Assembly: GCA_001602415.1 (NCBI GenBank)
Contig: CP012155.1
Coordinates: 3,150,143-3,214,142, forward strand
Direction: 5' to 3'
DNA: 64,000 nt
Source of the DNA: Bacteroidetes bacterium UKL13-3
GTDB taxonomy: Bacteria; Bacteroidota; Bacteroidia; UKL13-3
The translations under genes were made by a program, and so were the position numbers. The notes beneath the pieces are model-generated. The model saw only the letters and a program-made list of their open reading frames with translations. It ran no database searches and was not told the origin of the DNA. Of this stretch, positions 25,330-35,278 are shown in pieces; positions within the stretch are counted from its first letter, which is position 1; each line of letters begins with the position of its first letter.

Positions 25330-27138
25330 ATGAATAAATTTTTTATACTGTTTTTAGTTTTGGGTTTACAATCCTTCGCTCAACAAACAGAAATTTTTCC
25401 GCCCAACTGGTTTGTTGGCTTGCAGGATACTACCCTTCAACTCATCATCAAACAAAAAGATATCGCCTTAAATTTTGATGTAGCACAAACCAATAGCAAA
25501 GGGGTAACGGTTCAATCATTCAAGCAAACTGCGCACAAGGATTATGTTTTGCTAGATATAAGTATTAACAAACAAACTGAGGCTAAAGTTATTACACTTC
25601 AATTATCCGGGAAGAAAAAACAATTGCTTTCGTATGAGTTAAAATCTAAACAAACAAAACCACAAGCATTGCAAGGAAATGATCTGGTGTACCTCGTAAT
25701 GCCCGATAGGTTTGCAAATGGTAACCCCAACAATGATGTGCAAAAAGGAATGAAGGAAACTTCTCACAACAGGGATTCTGCTTTTGACAGGCATGGTGGC
25801 GATTTGCAAGGAATTATCGAACGTCTTGACTACATCAAAAACCTTGGCGCAACCGCTTTATGGTTAACTCCTTTTCAAGAAAATGATGAACCTTCACAAT
25901 CATATCATGGATATGCTATTACCGACCATTACAAAGTTGATCCTCGTTTTGGAACGTTAGATGAGTATCTGAAATTGAGAAATGAAACCCAAAAACGGAA
26001 CATGAAGTGGGTGTTGGATTTGGTGTTTAATCATATTGGAGATGGACATTGGCTATACACTGATAAGCCGTTTTTAAACACTATACACGCATTTGATAAG
26101 TACACACAAACAAACTATCGTGCTAACACATTAATGGATCCATACGCATCTAAGCTCGATCAAAAAATCTTTACCGAAGGATGGTTTGATTACCACATGC
26201 CCGATTTGAATAATGATGAACCTGTTCTTGCAAAGTATATGATCCAAAACACCATTTGGTGGGTGGAAACTTCACAAGCTGATGGAATTCGCATTGATAC
26301 CTACTCTTATCCCGAGCAACAATTTATGCAACAATTGTATCGTACTATTAGCAAAGAATATCCTAACCTGAGTGTGTTTGGCGAGATTTGGGAGCACGCT
26401 GTTCCGCTGCAATCTTATTTTGTACCCAAAGAAAAATCGCGTACAGAAAACATGCAGAATGTGCTTGACTTTCAATTTTGTTTTGCAATAGACGATGCCG
26501 TAAAAGAGCCCGATGGATGGACAGAGGGTGTTTCAAAATTGTATTATACCTTATCGCAAGATTATGTTTACAATGACCCTTATCATCATGTAATTTTTTT
26601 AGATAACCATGATTTAGATCGGTTTTACTCAACCATAAACTATGATTTAAAAAAGATGAAAGTGGCAGTGGGAATTATGTTTACCATGCGCGGAATTCCA
26701 TCTTTACTTTATGGAACAGAAGTGTTGATGCGCAAAAAAGGTAAGCATGGTTTAATTAGAGAAGATATGAAAGGTGGGTGGAAAAGGGATTCAGTTAACA
26801 AGTTTACCGCACAAGGCAGAACCGATGAAGAGAATGAACTGTGGAACTATATCAGCAAACTCGCACAGTGGCGCCAACACAACAGTGCACTCAATGGAAA
26901 AATGATGCAGTTTATTCCTGAAAACGGTGTGTATGTATATTTCAGATATTCTGATACCGAAAAAGTAATGGTGATTTTTAATAGCACCAAAACAACAAAA
27001 GATATTCAATTGAATCGGTTTGATGAAATGCTTTCGGAACACACAATTTATACAAATGTTATGACAGGCATTAGTGAGAAGTTGCCGCAAAACTTAAACA
27101 TTCCGGCAAGCGACTTATTCATACTGGAAATTAAGTAA
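25330..27138 (+). CDS. Periplasmic/secreted GH13 alpha-amylase (neopullulanase/cyclomaltodextrinase-like)
   Basis: A 602-residue GH13 enzyme with signal peptide MNKFFILFLVLGLQSFAQ. An N-terminal beta domain (~20-125) resembles those of neopullulanases and cyclomaltodextrinases. The TIM barrel shows DLVFNH (region I), GIRIDTYSY with nucleophile Asp323, FGEIWEHA with acid/base Glu352, and FLDNHDLDRF with Asp428. All three catalytic residues are present. It should cleave alpha-1,4 (possibly alpha-1,6) bonds of maltodextrins in the periplasm, like SusA. The start at 25330 is chosen because the upstream in-frame Met lies inside the terminator hairpin. mgtC-like follows 51 nt later. Confidence 0.92.
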   Translation: MNKFFILFLVLGLQSFAQQTEIFPPNWFVGLQDTTLQLIIKQKDIALNFDVAQTNSKGVTVQSFKQTAHKDYVLLDISINKQTEAKVITLQLSGKKKQLLSYELKSKQTKPQALQGNDLVYLVMPDRFANGNPNNDVQKGMKETSHNRDSAFDRHGGDLQGIIERLDYIKNLGATALWLTPFQENDEPSQSYHGYAITDHYKVDPRFGTLDEYLKLRNETQKRNMKWVLDLVFNHIGDGHWLYTDKPFLNTIHAFDKYTQTNYRANTLMDPYASKLDQKIFTEGWFDYHMPDLNNDEPVLAKYMIQNTIWWVETSQADGIRIDTYSYPEQQFMQQLYRTISKEYPNLSVFGEIWEHAVPLQSYFVPKEKSRTENMQNVLDFQFCFAIDDAVKEPDGWTEGVSKLYYTLSQDYVYNDPYHHVIFLDNHDLDRFYSTINYDLKKMKVAVGIMFTMRGIPSLLYGTEVLMRKKGKHGLIREDMKGGWKRDSVNKFTAQGRTDEENELWNYISKLAQWRQHNSALNGKMMQFIPENGVYVYFRYSDTEKVMVIFNSTKTTKDIQLNRFDEMLSEHTIYTNVMTGISEKLPQNLNIPASDLFILEIK

Positions 27139-27189
27139 CTTCGTTTCGTTGGATTAGCGCAGATAGCTTTTCAAAGAATAGAAACAATT

Positions 27190-27837
27190 ATGCATATAAA
27201 TTTTTTAATGGAACAGCAAGATGTGCTCAAACTCATTGTATCTGCAACTATAGGAGCAGCAATCGGTTTGGAGCGCGAGTACAGAGGCAAAATTGCAGGT
27301 TTCAAAACCATGATGATGATTTGCTTGGGCTCTACGTTGTTTACTATATTCTCTATTAAGTTAGGTACAGATTTGAGTCATGATAGGATTGCCGCCAATA
27401 TTATTACTGGTATAGGTTTTATTGGCGCAGGAGCCATCTTTAAAGATCGGGAGAACATGATAAGCGGATTAACCACCGCCACTATTATCTGGATTATTGC
27501 AGCAATTGGAATGGGTGTAGGAAGTGGTGAAATGCTGTTTTCTATCATCACAGCTATATTGGTTTTATTACTGATGATACTCTCACCCATATTAGAAAGA
27601 AAAGTTGATGCTATGCATAAAGTGCGAAGCATAACCGTTCGTTTTACAGATAATAATAAAGCTCACACGATTGAGGCGGGAATTTTGGCTAATGGTTTGA
27701 AAGTAAAAAAAACGAAGCTGCAAAAAAATGCAAATGAAATTGTTTATACCACCAGTGTTTCGGGAACCGAAGAGCAACTCAAAACTTTTGTTCGCCTCTT
27801 ATTAGAGGATAAAGATATATTGGGTGTTGAGCTATAG
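27190..27837 (+). CDS. MgtC/SapB-family membrane protein
   Basis: 215 residues: about four hydrophobic helices in the first 130 residues followed by a small soluble ACT-like domain. Family signatures are IGAAIGLEREYRGKIAGFKT, the acidic/glycine patch AANIITGIGFIGAGAIFKD and GLTTATIIWIIAAIGMGVGSG (in parts). MgtC proteins are linked to growth under low Mg2+ or acid and can inhibit ATP synthase in pathogens; the role of chromosomal homologues in free-living bacteria is uncertain. The second Met (MEQQDVLKLI, 27208) is a likely alternative start. Its position inside the starch locus is probably incidental. Confidence 0.88.
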   Translation: MHINFLMEQQDVLKLIVSATIGAAIGLEREYRGKIAGFKTMMMICLGSTLFTIFSIKLGTDLSHDRIAANIITGIGFIGAGAIFKDRENMISGLTTATIIWIIAAIGMGVGSGEMLFSIITAILVLLLMILSPILERKVDAMHKVRSITVRFTDNNKAHTIEAGILANGLKVKKTKLQKNANEIVYTTSVSGTEEQLKTFVRLLLEDKDILGVEL

Positions 27838-27865
27838 TTTTTAATTGAACAGTAAATAGATTGGA

Positions 27866-29221
27866 CTAAAACTGATCAATTTTAGTCACTTTAATATCAG
27901 TACTATCTTGCACATATAACATAGATACTGCACCACACAGCATTAGCACTCCAGCTAACACAATTGCATACATAGAATTGTTTCCATAAATAGTTTTAAC
28001 AATAGTGCCTCCTATAACTCCATTTACAATCTGAGGAATGGTTATAAAAAAGTTGAATATTCCCATGTATACGCCCATTTTACCCGAAGGAATACTACCC
28101 GCTAAAATGGCATAAGGCATGGATAAAATAGATGCCCAGGCCAATCCTACGCCAAACATTGAAAAAAGTAAATCGCCTTTATCATTTGCAAAATACATCG
28201 ACATTAAACCAATGCCACCTGCTAATAATGAAAATGAATGCGTTTTTTTACGGCCAATTTTGCGAGCAATTGCTGGAAGCATTAGCGCATAAATTGCACT
28301 TACACCGTTGTATACACCAAATATAATTCCAGTCCAACTTTGGGCATCTCTAAACGCATCGCTACTGGTATCATCAATAGATAGTTTAAATAAATGATGT
28401 GCAATAGCAGGTGTAGTAAATACCCACATGCTAAACAACGCAAACCAGCTAAAAAATTGCACCAATCCTAATTGCTTCATGGTTGAAGGCATATTCCTAA
28501 AATCATTTAACACTTGGGATAACGAAGCTTTTGTATCATTTGATTTGCCATGGTACTCGACATACTCTGCGGGGGGATATTCTTTAGCAAAAATTACTGT
28601 GATAAGGATGGTGATGATGAATATGAGCGCACCGATATAAAATGAGTAAATAACATTATTAGCAACTTCTCCGGCAGGAGCTGATGATGATACCTGAAAA
28701 TAATTATCTAAAATATAAGGCAACCACGAACCAGCAACGGCACCTACCCCAATTAAAAAGGTTTGTACACTAAACCCAAGCGTGCGCTGAGAATCGGGAA
28801 GGTTATCAGCTACTAATGCCCTGAAAGGCTCCATAGCAACGTTAATACTTGCATCCATCATCATTAACATTCCGGCACCAATTAATAATGCTGATTTGGC
28901 CTGAAAAAAACCTGCAGAGTTAGGAAGCAATACCAATGCGATGCAACAAAGTAAGGTACCTACTAAAAAGAAAGGTTTTCTACGACCTAATCTGTTCCAC
29001 GTGCGATCACTATAGTAACCAATAATGGGTTGCACAATCATTCCAGTCAGCGGTGCTACAAGCCAAAACCATGAGAGTTGTTCAACGTGTGCTCCGTAGT
29101 TTTGTAGAATACCGCTAGCATTACCATTTTGCAGGGCAAATCCAAACTGAATACCCATAAAGCCCAAGCTCATGGTAAATATTTGAGCAATGCTCAGCGA
29201 TGGTTTTTGTTTCAAGGCCAT
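27866..29221 (-). CDS. MFS transporter, probable maltose/maltodextrin permease
   Basis: With start MALKQKPSLS at 29221 (451 aa) the protein has 12 predicted membrane helices and the MFS loop 2-3 signature IIGYYSDRTWNRLGRRKPFF, close to the SLC45/sucrose-maltose permease group, including RPF-type residues. The first 9 residues of the longer version (start 29248) would overlap the preceding amylase gene by 22 nt. It should bring maltose or short maltodextrins through the inner membrane by proton symport. It ends the minus-strand run BadF kinase-pgmB-GH65-GH13-GH13-MFS, consistent with uptake for the cytoplasmic phosphorylase. Confidence 0.88.
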   Translation of the reverse strand: MALKQKPSLSIAQIFTMSLGFMGIQFGFALQNGNASGILQNYGAHVEQLSWFWLVAPLTGMIVQPIIGYYSDRTWNRLGRRKPFFLVGTLLCCIALVLLPNSAGFFQAKSALLIGAGMLMMMDASINVAMEPFRALVADNLPDSQRTLGFSVQTFLIGVGAVAGSWLPYILDNYFQVSSSAPAGEVANNVIYSFYIGALIFIITILITVIFAKEYPPAEYVEYHGKSNDTKASLSQVLNDFRNMPSTMKQLGLVQFFSWFALFSMWVFTTPAIAHHLFKLSIDDTSSDAFRDAQSWTGIIFGVYNGVSAIYALMLPAIARKIGRKKTHSFSLLAGGIGLMSMYFANDKGDLLFSMFGVGLAWASILSMPYAILAGSIPSGKMGVYMGIFNFFITIPQIVNGVIGGTIVKTIYGNNSMYAIVLAGVLMLCGAVSMLYVQDSTDIKVTKIDQF

Positions 29222-29226
29222 AGTGT

Positions 29227-30594
29227 TTAGTTTTTGTAATGAATCCATACAGAATGTGCAGGTAGGGCAATGCTATTTTTATGAGGTTTATTGGTGTTTT
29301 TCGAACACATGATTTTACCTCCGCTAATATTTTTGTTGCGGGGTTTAAGCGAATAGGAATGATCACCAAAATTGATAATCACGGTAACTTCTGCTTTTCC
29401 ATTTTTGCGTGTAAAGGCATACACATTATTGGTTACGGAGGTGTTGGGTACTGTCCAATCTATTTCTGTGAAGGATGTTTCCGGGGTGTTCCACAATGCT
29501 TTATTGCGGTGTTTCAGTTGCGTTAAACTTCTATACCATTCATATCTACTTGTGTCTTTCCATTCAATGGCGGTGATAGGATCTTTCTCAAAAAACTGCA
29601 AACGTCTATTTAATCCTGCTTCTTCTCCTGTATAAATTAATGGTAAACTTTGCGGCAACGTGTAACATAGCGCAGAATATAACTTCCAATCGTCACCATA
29701 CTTTTCATTTACAGTTCCATTCCAACTGTTTTCGTCATGATTGGTGATAAAGAAAAGTTTGAGCATGGTTTTTGGAAACTTCACATAATTCTCTTTCATC
29801 TCTTTTCGGAAATCGGAGAGCGTTTTTTTCTTCTTCGCCATATCCTGCGTTACCCCCATGAAGTTCCATCCGTATGAAGCATCAAAAGCGGTTTTAAAAT
29901 ATGCGTAAGGTGTTTTCGTGATATCTGCATTCCATTCCATTTCGGCCAACATGAATAAGGGTTTTATGCGCTCGAGTTTTGCTCGGTTCTGTTCCCAAAA
30001 ATATTGAGGTACCAAAAACGCAACATCACACCGAAATCCATCTATGTCAAATTCTCTTACCCAATATTCCATATCGCTTGTCATGGCATTGCGCATAGCA
30101 GGGTTTGCATAATTTAATTTCGCAACATCCGTCCAATCATATTGAGTTTGAATTTCACCTTTCTCATTCTGTACATACCAATCCGGATGTTGTTTGATCC
30201 ATGCATGATCCCATGCAGTGTGATTGGCTACCCAATCAATCAATACTTTCATCCCATACTTATGAGCTGCTTGAACAAGGGCTCTGAAATCGTTCGCTGT
30301 ACCGTAGCTAGAATCAATAGCTCGATAATCTTGCACGCTGTAATAACTTCCCATTGTTCCCTTTCGATTCATTTTTCCGATAGGGTGAACGGGCATAATC
30401 CATAAAACATCTACACCTAAATTTTTTAAACGGGGTATATTTTGAGTAACAGTGTTAAAGTCTCCTTTGTCTGAATACTGTCTGACATTCACTTCATAAA
30501 CAACAGCATTTTGACTCCATTTTTTAGGATGCTGTGCATATAATCCGATGGTGAGGGATAGAAATGCACTTAAGAAAAAAGTTGATTTATTCAT
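29227..30594 (-). CDS. GH13 alpha-amylase family enzyme, 455 aa, exported
   Basis: A compact GH13 glycosidase with signal peptide MNKSTFFLSAFLSLTIGLYA. Barrel motifs are DVLWIMPVHPIG, DWVANHTAWDH (region I), GFRCDVAFLV with nucleophile Asp190, LAEMEWNAD with acid/base Glu218, and FITNHDENSW with Asp287, so the active site is complete. It lacks the N-terminal carbohydrate-binding module of its neighbours. It likely trims maltodextrins in the periplasm. It lies 11 nt downstream of the larger GH13 gene and 5 nt upstream of the MFS start, in one transcript. Confidence 0.9.
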   Translation of the reverse strand: MNKSTFFLSAFLSLTIGLYAQHPKKWSQNAVVYEVNVRQYSDKGDFNTVTQNIPRLKNLGVDVLWIMPVHPIGKMNRKGTMGSYYSVQDYRAIDSSYGTANDFRALVQAAHKYGMKVLIDWVANHTAWDHAWIKQHPDWYVQNEKGEIQTQYDWTDVAKLNYANPAMRNAMTSDMEYWVREFDIDGFRCDVAFLVPQYFWEQNRAKLERIKPLFMLAEMEWNADITKTPYAYFKTAFDASYGWNFMGVTQDMAKKKKTLSDFRKEMKENYVKFPKTMLKLFFITNHDENSWNGTVNEKYGDDWKLYSALCYTLPQSLPLIYTGEEAGLNRRLQFFEKDPITAIEWKDTSRYEWYRSLTQLKHRNKALWNTPETSFTEIDWTVPNTSVTNNVYAFTRKNGKAEVTVIINFGDHSYSLKPRNKNISGGKIMCSKNTNKPHKNSIALPAHSVWIHYKN

Positions 30595-30605
30595 GTGTTT
30601 ACTGT

Positions 30606-32951
30606 TTAGCGTAAGATAAAAATTTCTACATCATCTACACTTAACTGTAAATTAATGGATGATTGGTTTTGTGAAAAAGGATGATTGAATAATGGCATCC
30701 ATTTTTGTGATGATGAGATGGGAAGGGAAACATCCGAACCGTTTTTAGAAAAAACAACGAGTACTTTCTGTCCGAAATAATTACGTTCATAAGCAAAACA
30801 ATTTTTATTGGTAGGTATAAATTTATATTCTCCATACAATAATGCCATATTGTTTTTACGCAAACTTGTAAGTGCTTTTACTTTATTAATGAGTTGCTGT
30901 TGCTGTTCTGTATAATTATCAAATTGCATCATCCTTCTGTTATCCGGGTCGTTTCCTCCAGGCATAGCAAATTCATCTCCATAATAAATGACAGGCACTC
31001 CGGGGATCGTCATGTTCATGGCCATCAATTGAGCCATTCTCAAAAAACCTTTCTCACTTCTATTTTGTATGTTACGTGTCCAACCAGCAAGTTTAGTGTC
31101 TTCATTTCCTAGCACACTTCCATCGGCTAGCGAAGCAAAACGCGGACGGTCTTGGTTGCCCGAGATATTTCCCATTAGGTGATGCCAACCATAATAATCA
31201 AAACTTTCTAACAGCGTGCGTTGTAGGCTTGTCCATAATTGTTGTTGCTGCTCATTATTGTTGTTACCTGCAAATGCACCTACAGCCGCATCATACAAAT
31301 TGAAGTCGAACTGTGCATCCATTTGTCCGCTATTTACATATGAGCCAATCAACTCCGGACTACCATAGGTTTCACCAATTTGGTAAAATGTGGTGTTTGT
31401 TTGAGTTGCTTTTTCACGTTTTATTTTTTGTGTGAGTAATCGCCAAAAATCTTCAGGAACGTGTTTGCTGGCATCGTGCCTAAAGCCATCTAAATCAAAA
31501 TTCTTTACCCAAAACATAACACTATCGGCAACAACCTCTCTTACTTCTTTTCGCTGTAAATCCAATGTAGGCAAAAAAGTATCGAACCAAGTTGTTAGTC
31601 GGTAGTCGTCCCATCGCTCTGTATTCATACTGCCATCAGGGAGCATTAACGGAGTAACCCAATCGGGGTGTTTTTTATAAAGAGGATGATCGGTATGAAT
31701 GTGATGTGCCACAAAATCCAACACTACATTCATGTTTTTTGAATGTGCATCACTAATTACATCGCCAAATAGTGGATTGGTTCCAAATCGGTAATCAACT
31801 TTTGAATAGGAGGTTGGCCAATAACCATGGTAAGCCGAAAATTTGGTGGTTATATTTTTGTCCCAATATCCCCATGCACCAGTTGGATTTTGCGAGATGG
31901 GAGAAAGCCAAAGTGTATTTGTACCGAGCTGATTAAAGTATTCGTCCTTTATTTTTTGTTGAACACCTTTTAAATCTCCCCCTAAATATTGGGCTTTAGA
32001 TAACACACCATCCAATGGTTTTGGGTCGTTGGTTGTGTCGCCATTTTTAAACCGATCCACCATCAAAAAATACATTATTTGAGTGTGTAAATCGGTGCGC
32101 TTTAGTGAAGAACTTTCTTTCACAACATTCCCGTAGTGTAACGGAATCAGGATATCGTTTGCAATTTTATTTTCGTTACAAGCAAAAATCCTAATATAAG
32201 AACGCTCCATTTCTTTAGCTGCTGCAGGAATGGTAAATGAAATAATATTTGTGCTAGGTATGCTCGCTGAAATCAAGAGTGTATTCTCCCAATACAAGAA
32301 ATATTGCATAGCGTTGGTTGCCTCAATAAATACAGTTTGTTTTACGATTTTTTGAGATGTGAGCCTAGGAGCAATTGCATCGGGTTCGCCAAACTTTAGC
32401 TGTGCATTGGTTCCACCCATTCCATTGCTTACAATTGTTGCATTCACCGGATTCTCCTCTTTCCCGTTCACAACTAATTTGTATTGCTGATAGCCTTCAT
32501 TAGCTTCTACGTTACTGAGAATCCATTTTTGAGTAGGGATATTGCCAATGGGTTTTAATAACGTACTATCAGCTACCCAAGCATTAAAACTTCCTTTGAT
32601 GCGAACATCACTTGCCGGCTTTGCTAGTTCTATTTGCGCTGTTATTGCTAGTTTACGAATATTCCTACACGGAATATCTACAGCTCCTTTTGCTGTATGA
32701 AAACGAATATTAGCTAATGGTAAAGAGAATTTTCCTGCTACAATGTAGCTTCCCGTGTTTTCCGACAACAAGGATAAACCTTGCGGCCATTCCACTTTTT
32801 GTATGGCTGTTCCAGAGGGGAAATAATCACTTTTTACAATCGTTGTTTGTTTGGGTTGCAGTTGAATGGTTGAAGCTAACCCAACAATTAAAGACTGAGC
32901 AAACACAAAAAGTGTTTGACACAAAAAAACAAACGTAAATAGTAAACGCAT
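30606..32951 (-). CDS. Large GH13 enzyme with N-terminal beta modules, 781 aa
   Basis: Begins with signal peptide MRLLFTFVFLCQTLFVFAQ. Residues ~20-290 form two or three beta-sandwich modules, one resembling CBM48/AMPK-type domains (VRIKGSFNAWVADSTLLKP), and the GH13 barrel follows from ~295. Motifs are LDFVAHH (region I), GFRHDASKH (nucleophile Asp), IGETYGSPE (acid/base Glu) and ISGNQDRPRFAS (region IV). In region IV the usual NHD reads NQD, so the conserved transition-state His is replaced by Gln. An alpha-amylase or pullulanase-like activity on branched maltodextrins is plausible. It is 2 nt downstream of the GH65 gene and cotranscribed. Confidence 0.88.
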   Translation of the reverse strand: MRLLFTFVFLCQTLFVFAQSLIVGLASTIQLQPKQTTIVKSDYFPSGTAIQKVEWPQGLSLLSENTGSYIVAGKFSLPLANIRFHTAKGAVDIPCRNIRKLAITAQIELAKPASDVRIKGSFNAWVADSTLLKPIGNIPTQKWILSNVEANEGYQQYKLVVNGKEENPVNATIVSNGMGGTNAQLKFGEPDAIAPRLTSQKIVKQTVFIEATNAMQYFLYWENTLLISASIPSTNIISFTIPAAAKEMERSYIRIFACNENKIANDILIPLHYGNVVKESSSLKRTDLHTQIMYFLMVDRFKNGDTTNDPKPLDGVLSKAQYLGGDLKGVQQKIKDEYFNQLGTNTLWLSPISQNPTGAWGYWDKNITTKFSAYHGYWPTSYSKVDYRFGTNPLFGDVISDAHSKNMNVVLDFVAHHIHTDHPLYKKHPDWVTPLMLPDGSMNTERWDDYRLTTWFDTFLPTLDLQRKEVREVVADSVMFWVKNFDLDGFRHDASKHVPEDFWRLLTQKIKREKATQTNTTFYQIGETYGSPELIGSYVNSGQMDAQFDFNLYDAAVGAFAGNNNNEQQQQLWTSLQRTLLESFDYYGWHHLMGNISGNQDRPRFASLADGSVLGNEDTKLAGWTRNIQNRSEKGFLRMAQLMAMNMTIPGVPVIYYGDEFAMPGGNDPDNRRMMQFDNYTEQQQQLINKVKALTSLRKNNMALLYGEYKFIPTNKNCFAYERNYFGQKVLVVFSKNGSDVSLPISSSQKWMPLFNHPFSQNQSSINLQLSVDDVEIFILR

Positions 32952-32953
32952 GG

Positions 32954-35278
32954 TTAATTTGGTTTGCTGTGGTGTAGAATGTGTGCGGAATCTTTTTCGC
33001 TAATGGTATAGGAAGTGTTGTTTACCACAACCTCTATTTTATCGCCACTTAAGAGTTCAATAGTTAATTCGTGTTTGCCGATTAAAACATGAACCACTCT
33101 TCCTCTAAACCGAATGTTAAAAGAAAATGATGCCCATTGTTTAGGTATCATTGGGGCGAAGTGAAGTTTTCCGTTTACAACTCTCATACCACCAAATCCT
33201 TGAATCACACTCATCCAGGTTCCAGCCATACTTGTAATGTGCAATCCTTCGTGCGCCTCATGGTTGTAGTCATCTAAATCCAAGCGAGAGGTTCGGAGAT
33301 ACATTTCGTATGCCTTTTCTTCATAGCCTAATTTTGCTGCTAAAATAGAATGCACACATGGCGATAATGAACTCTCGTGAACGGTGCGCGGTTCGTAATA
33401 ATCAAAATTGCTTTTGAGTGTATGTGTATCAAAATGATCTTCAAAAAAATACAATCCTTGCAATACATCCGCTTGTTTGATGAAGCACGAACGCAAAATT
33501 CTATCCCAACTCCACTTTTGGTTAATGGGTCTTTCTTTGGGGTCTAAATCAGCAACCAAAATTTGCTCCTTATCTAAATAACCCTCCTGTTGCAAGAAAA
33601 TATTGAGTTCATCACTTTGCGGATAAAACATATTGTCGCAAATATGTTTCCAGTGTTTGAGTTCTTCTGCTTCGTTGAGTTTTGTTTTAACAACCAATGC
33701 TTCGTATGCTTTTTCGTAGTGCTCTTTTACTTCATTAATGGCCTGTGCCGCATATTGCATGCACCAACAAGCAATGTAATTTGTGTACCAGTTGTTGTTC
33801 ACATTGTTTTCATATTCATTGGGACCGGTTACACCATGCATTACATATTGTTTTTTATGATTACTCCAATGTACCCGTTGTGCCCAAAAACGAGCAATGC
33901 CAATCAATACCTCCGATCCGCCTTCCCACAAATAGGAAGCATCACCAGTATAATTAATGTAATTATAAATGGCATAAGCAATTGCTCCGTTGCGGTGAAT
34001 TTCTTCAAAAGTAATTTCCCACTCATTGTGACATTCTTCGCCATTCATGGTTACCATTGGATACAATGCCGCACTGTTTTTAAATCCTAACTTTTCAGCA
34101 TTTTCAATAGCTTTAGGAAGTTGGTTGTATCGGTATTGCAATAATTGGCGTGCCACTTTTTGGTGGTTGGTTCCTAAGTAAAATGGAATACAATAAGCTT
34201 CGGTATCCCAATAGGTTGATCCTCCATATTTTTCTCCAGTAAATCCTTTTGGTCCAATATTTAAGCGATGATCGCGACCAGTGTATGTTTGGTTAAGTTG
34301 AAATATATTGAATCGGATGGCTTGTTGTGCTGCTGCATCACCGCTTATACGCACATCACACTGTTCCCATAATTGTTCCCAATCAACAGCATGTTCGCTA
34401 AGCAATTGGTTATATCCTTTTGTGAGGGCTGCATCTAATTTTTCGTTACAAGCATGTTTCAATTGCGCATCTGAGTAATACATACTCGATACCACACTTA
34501 CATATTTTTGAACTTCAAATATTTCGTTTTCATTAAGTGCAGTTGCTACCGAAAAGGATACAAATTTTTCTTTTTTTGTTGCTGTTGGAACAAGCTTAAA
34601 TAACTCACCATTTTTTTTGTAAGTACTTGTGAAACCTTCGTATACTTCAAATCCAAGTTTTTTTGTACGAACTCCTATAAATGCCTTTTCACCCTGAATA
34701 TACTCTTCAATGCTATCCCAAAACACTTCATCATAATTGGCATCTTTGTTTTTAACATTTGCATTGATGCTTGTAGTGCAAATAATTGTATCGTTGAAGT
34801 TTAATGCTTTCACACTATAGCGAATGCATCCTAACTCATCATCTACACGACTCACAAAACGCTCGGTAGTTACTTCAACTTCTTTACCTGATGGAAAGGC
34901 AGCAATAAATTTACGGGAAAGTAAAGCATGTTGCATGTCGAGTTTGCGTTCAAAATTTCGTACTTTACAAACATTCAAATCTAAACGCTCATTCCCTATT
35001 TGAATTTCTACTCCTAGCCAATTAGGACTGTTTAATACTTTGGCAAAATATTCGGGATACCCGTTTTTCCACCAACCAACACGGGTTTTATCTGGATAAT
35101 AAACACCGGCTATGTATGTTCCTTCTAATGATTTTCCGCTATAGTATTCTTCAAACATAGCGCGTTGGCCCATTTTGCCATTTCCAATGCTAAATATGCT
35201 CTCACTCGACTCATGCATGGATGAATCGAAACCTTCTTCAATAATATTCCACTCGTCTACTTTGTAATATTGCTTCAT
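32954..35278 (-). CDS. Glycoside hydrolase family 65, probable maltose phosphorylase
   Basis: A 774-residue cytoplasmic GH65 protein of normal length with no signal peptide. The (alpha/alpha)6 barrel carries the catalytic-acid motif GVTGPNEYENNVNNNWYTN and the phosphate-site segment TVHESSLSPCVHSILAAKLG. These fit an inverting phosphorylase that converts maltose plus phosphate to glucose and beta-glucose-1-phosphate. The adjacent beta-phosphoglucomutase, whose coding region overlaps by 4 nt, makes maltose (or another alpha-glucobiose such as trehalose or kojibiose) phosphorolysis the best call; the starch enzymes nearby favour maltose. Confidence 0.9.
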   Translation of the reverse strand: MKQYYKVDEWNIIEEGFDSSMHESSESIFSIGNGKMGQRAMFEEYYSGKSLEGTYIAGVYYPDKTRVGWWKNGYPEYFAKVLNSPNWLGVEIQIGNERLDLNVCKVRNFERKLDMQHALLSRKFIAAFPSGKEVEVTTERFVSRVDDELGCIRYSVKALNFNDTIICTTSINANVKNKDANYDEVFWDSIEEYIQGEKAFIGVRTKKLGFEVYEGFTSTYKKNGELFKLVPTATKKEKFVSFSVATALNENEIFEVQKYVSVVSSMYYSDAQLKHACNEKLDAALTKGYNQLLSEHAVDWEQLWEQCDVRISGDAAAQQAIRFNIFQLNQTYTGRDHRLNIGPKGFTGEKYGGSTYWDTEAYCIPFYLGTNHQKVARQLLQYRYNQLPKAIENAEKLGFKNSAALYPMVTMNGEECHNEWEITFEEIHRNGAIAYAIYNYINYTGDASYLWEGGSEVLIGIARFWAQRVHWSNHKKQYVMHGVTGPNEYENNVNNNWYTNYIACWCMQYAAQAINEVKEHYEKAYEALVVKTKLNEAEELKHWKHICDNMFYPQSDELNIFLQQEGYLDKEQILVADLDPKERPINQKWSWDRILRSCFIKQADVLQGLYFFEDHFDTHTLKSNFDYYEPRTVHESSLSPCVHSILAAKLGYEEKAYEMYLRTSRLDLDDYNHEAHEGLHITSMAGTWMSVIQGFGGMRVVNGKLHFAPMIPKQWASFSFNIRFRGRVVHVLIGKHELTIELLSGDKIEVVVNNTSYTISEKDSAHILHHSKPN

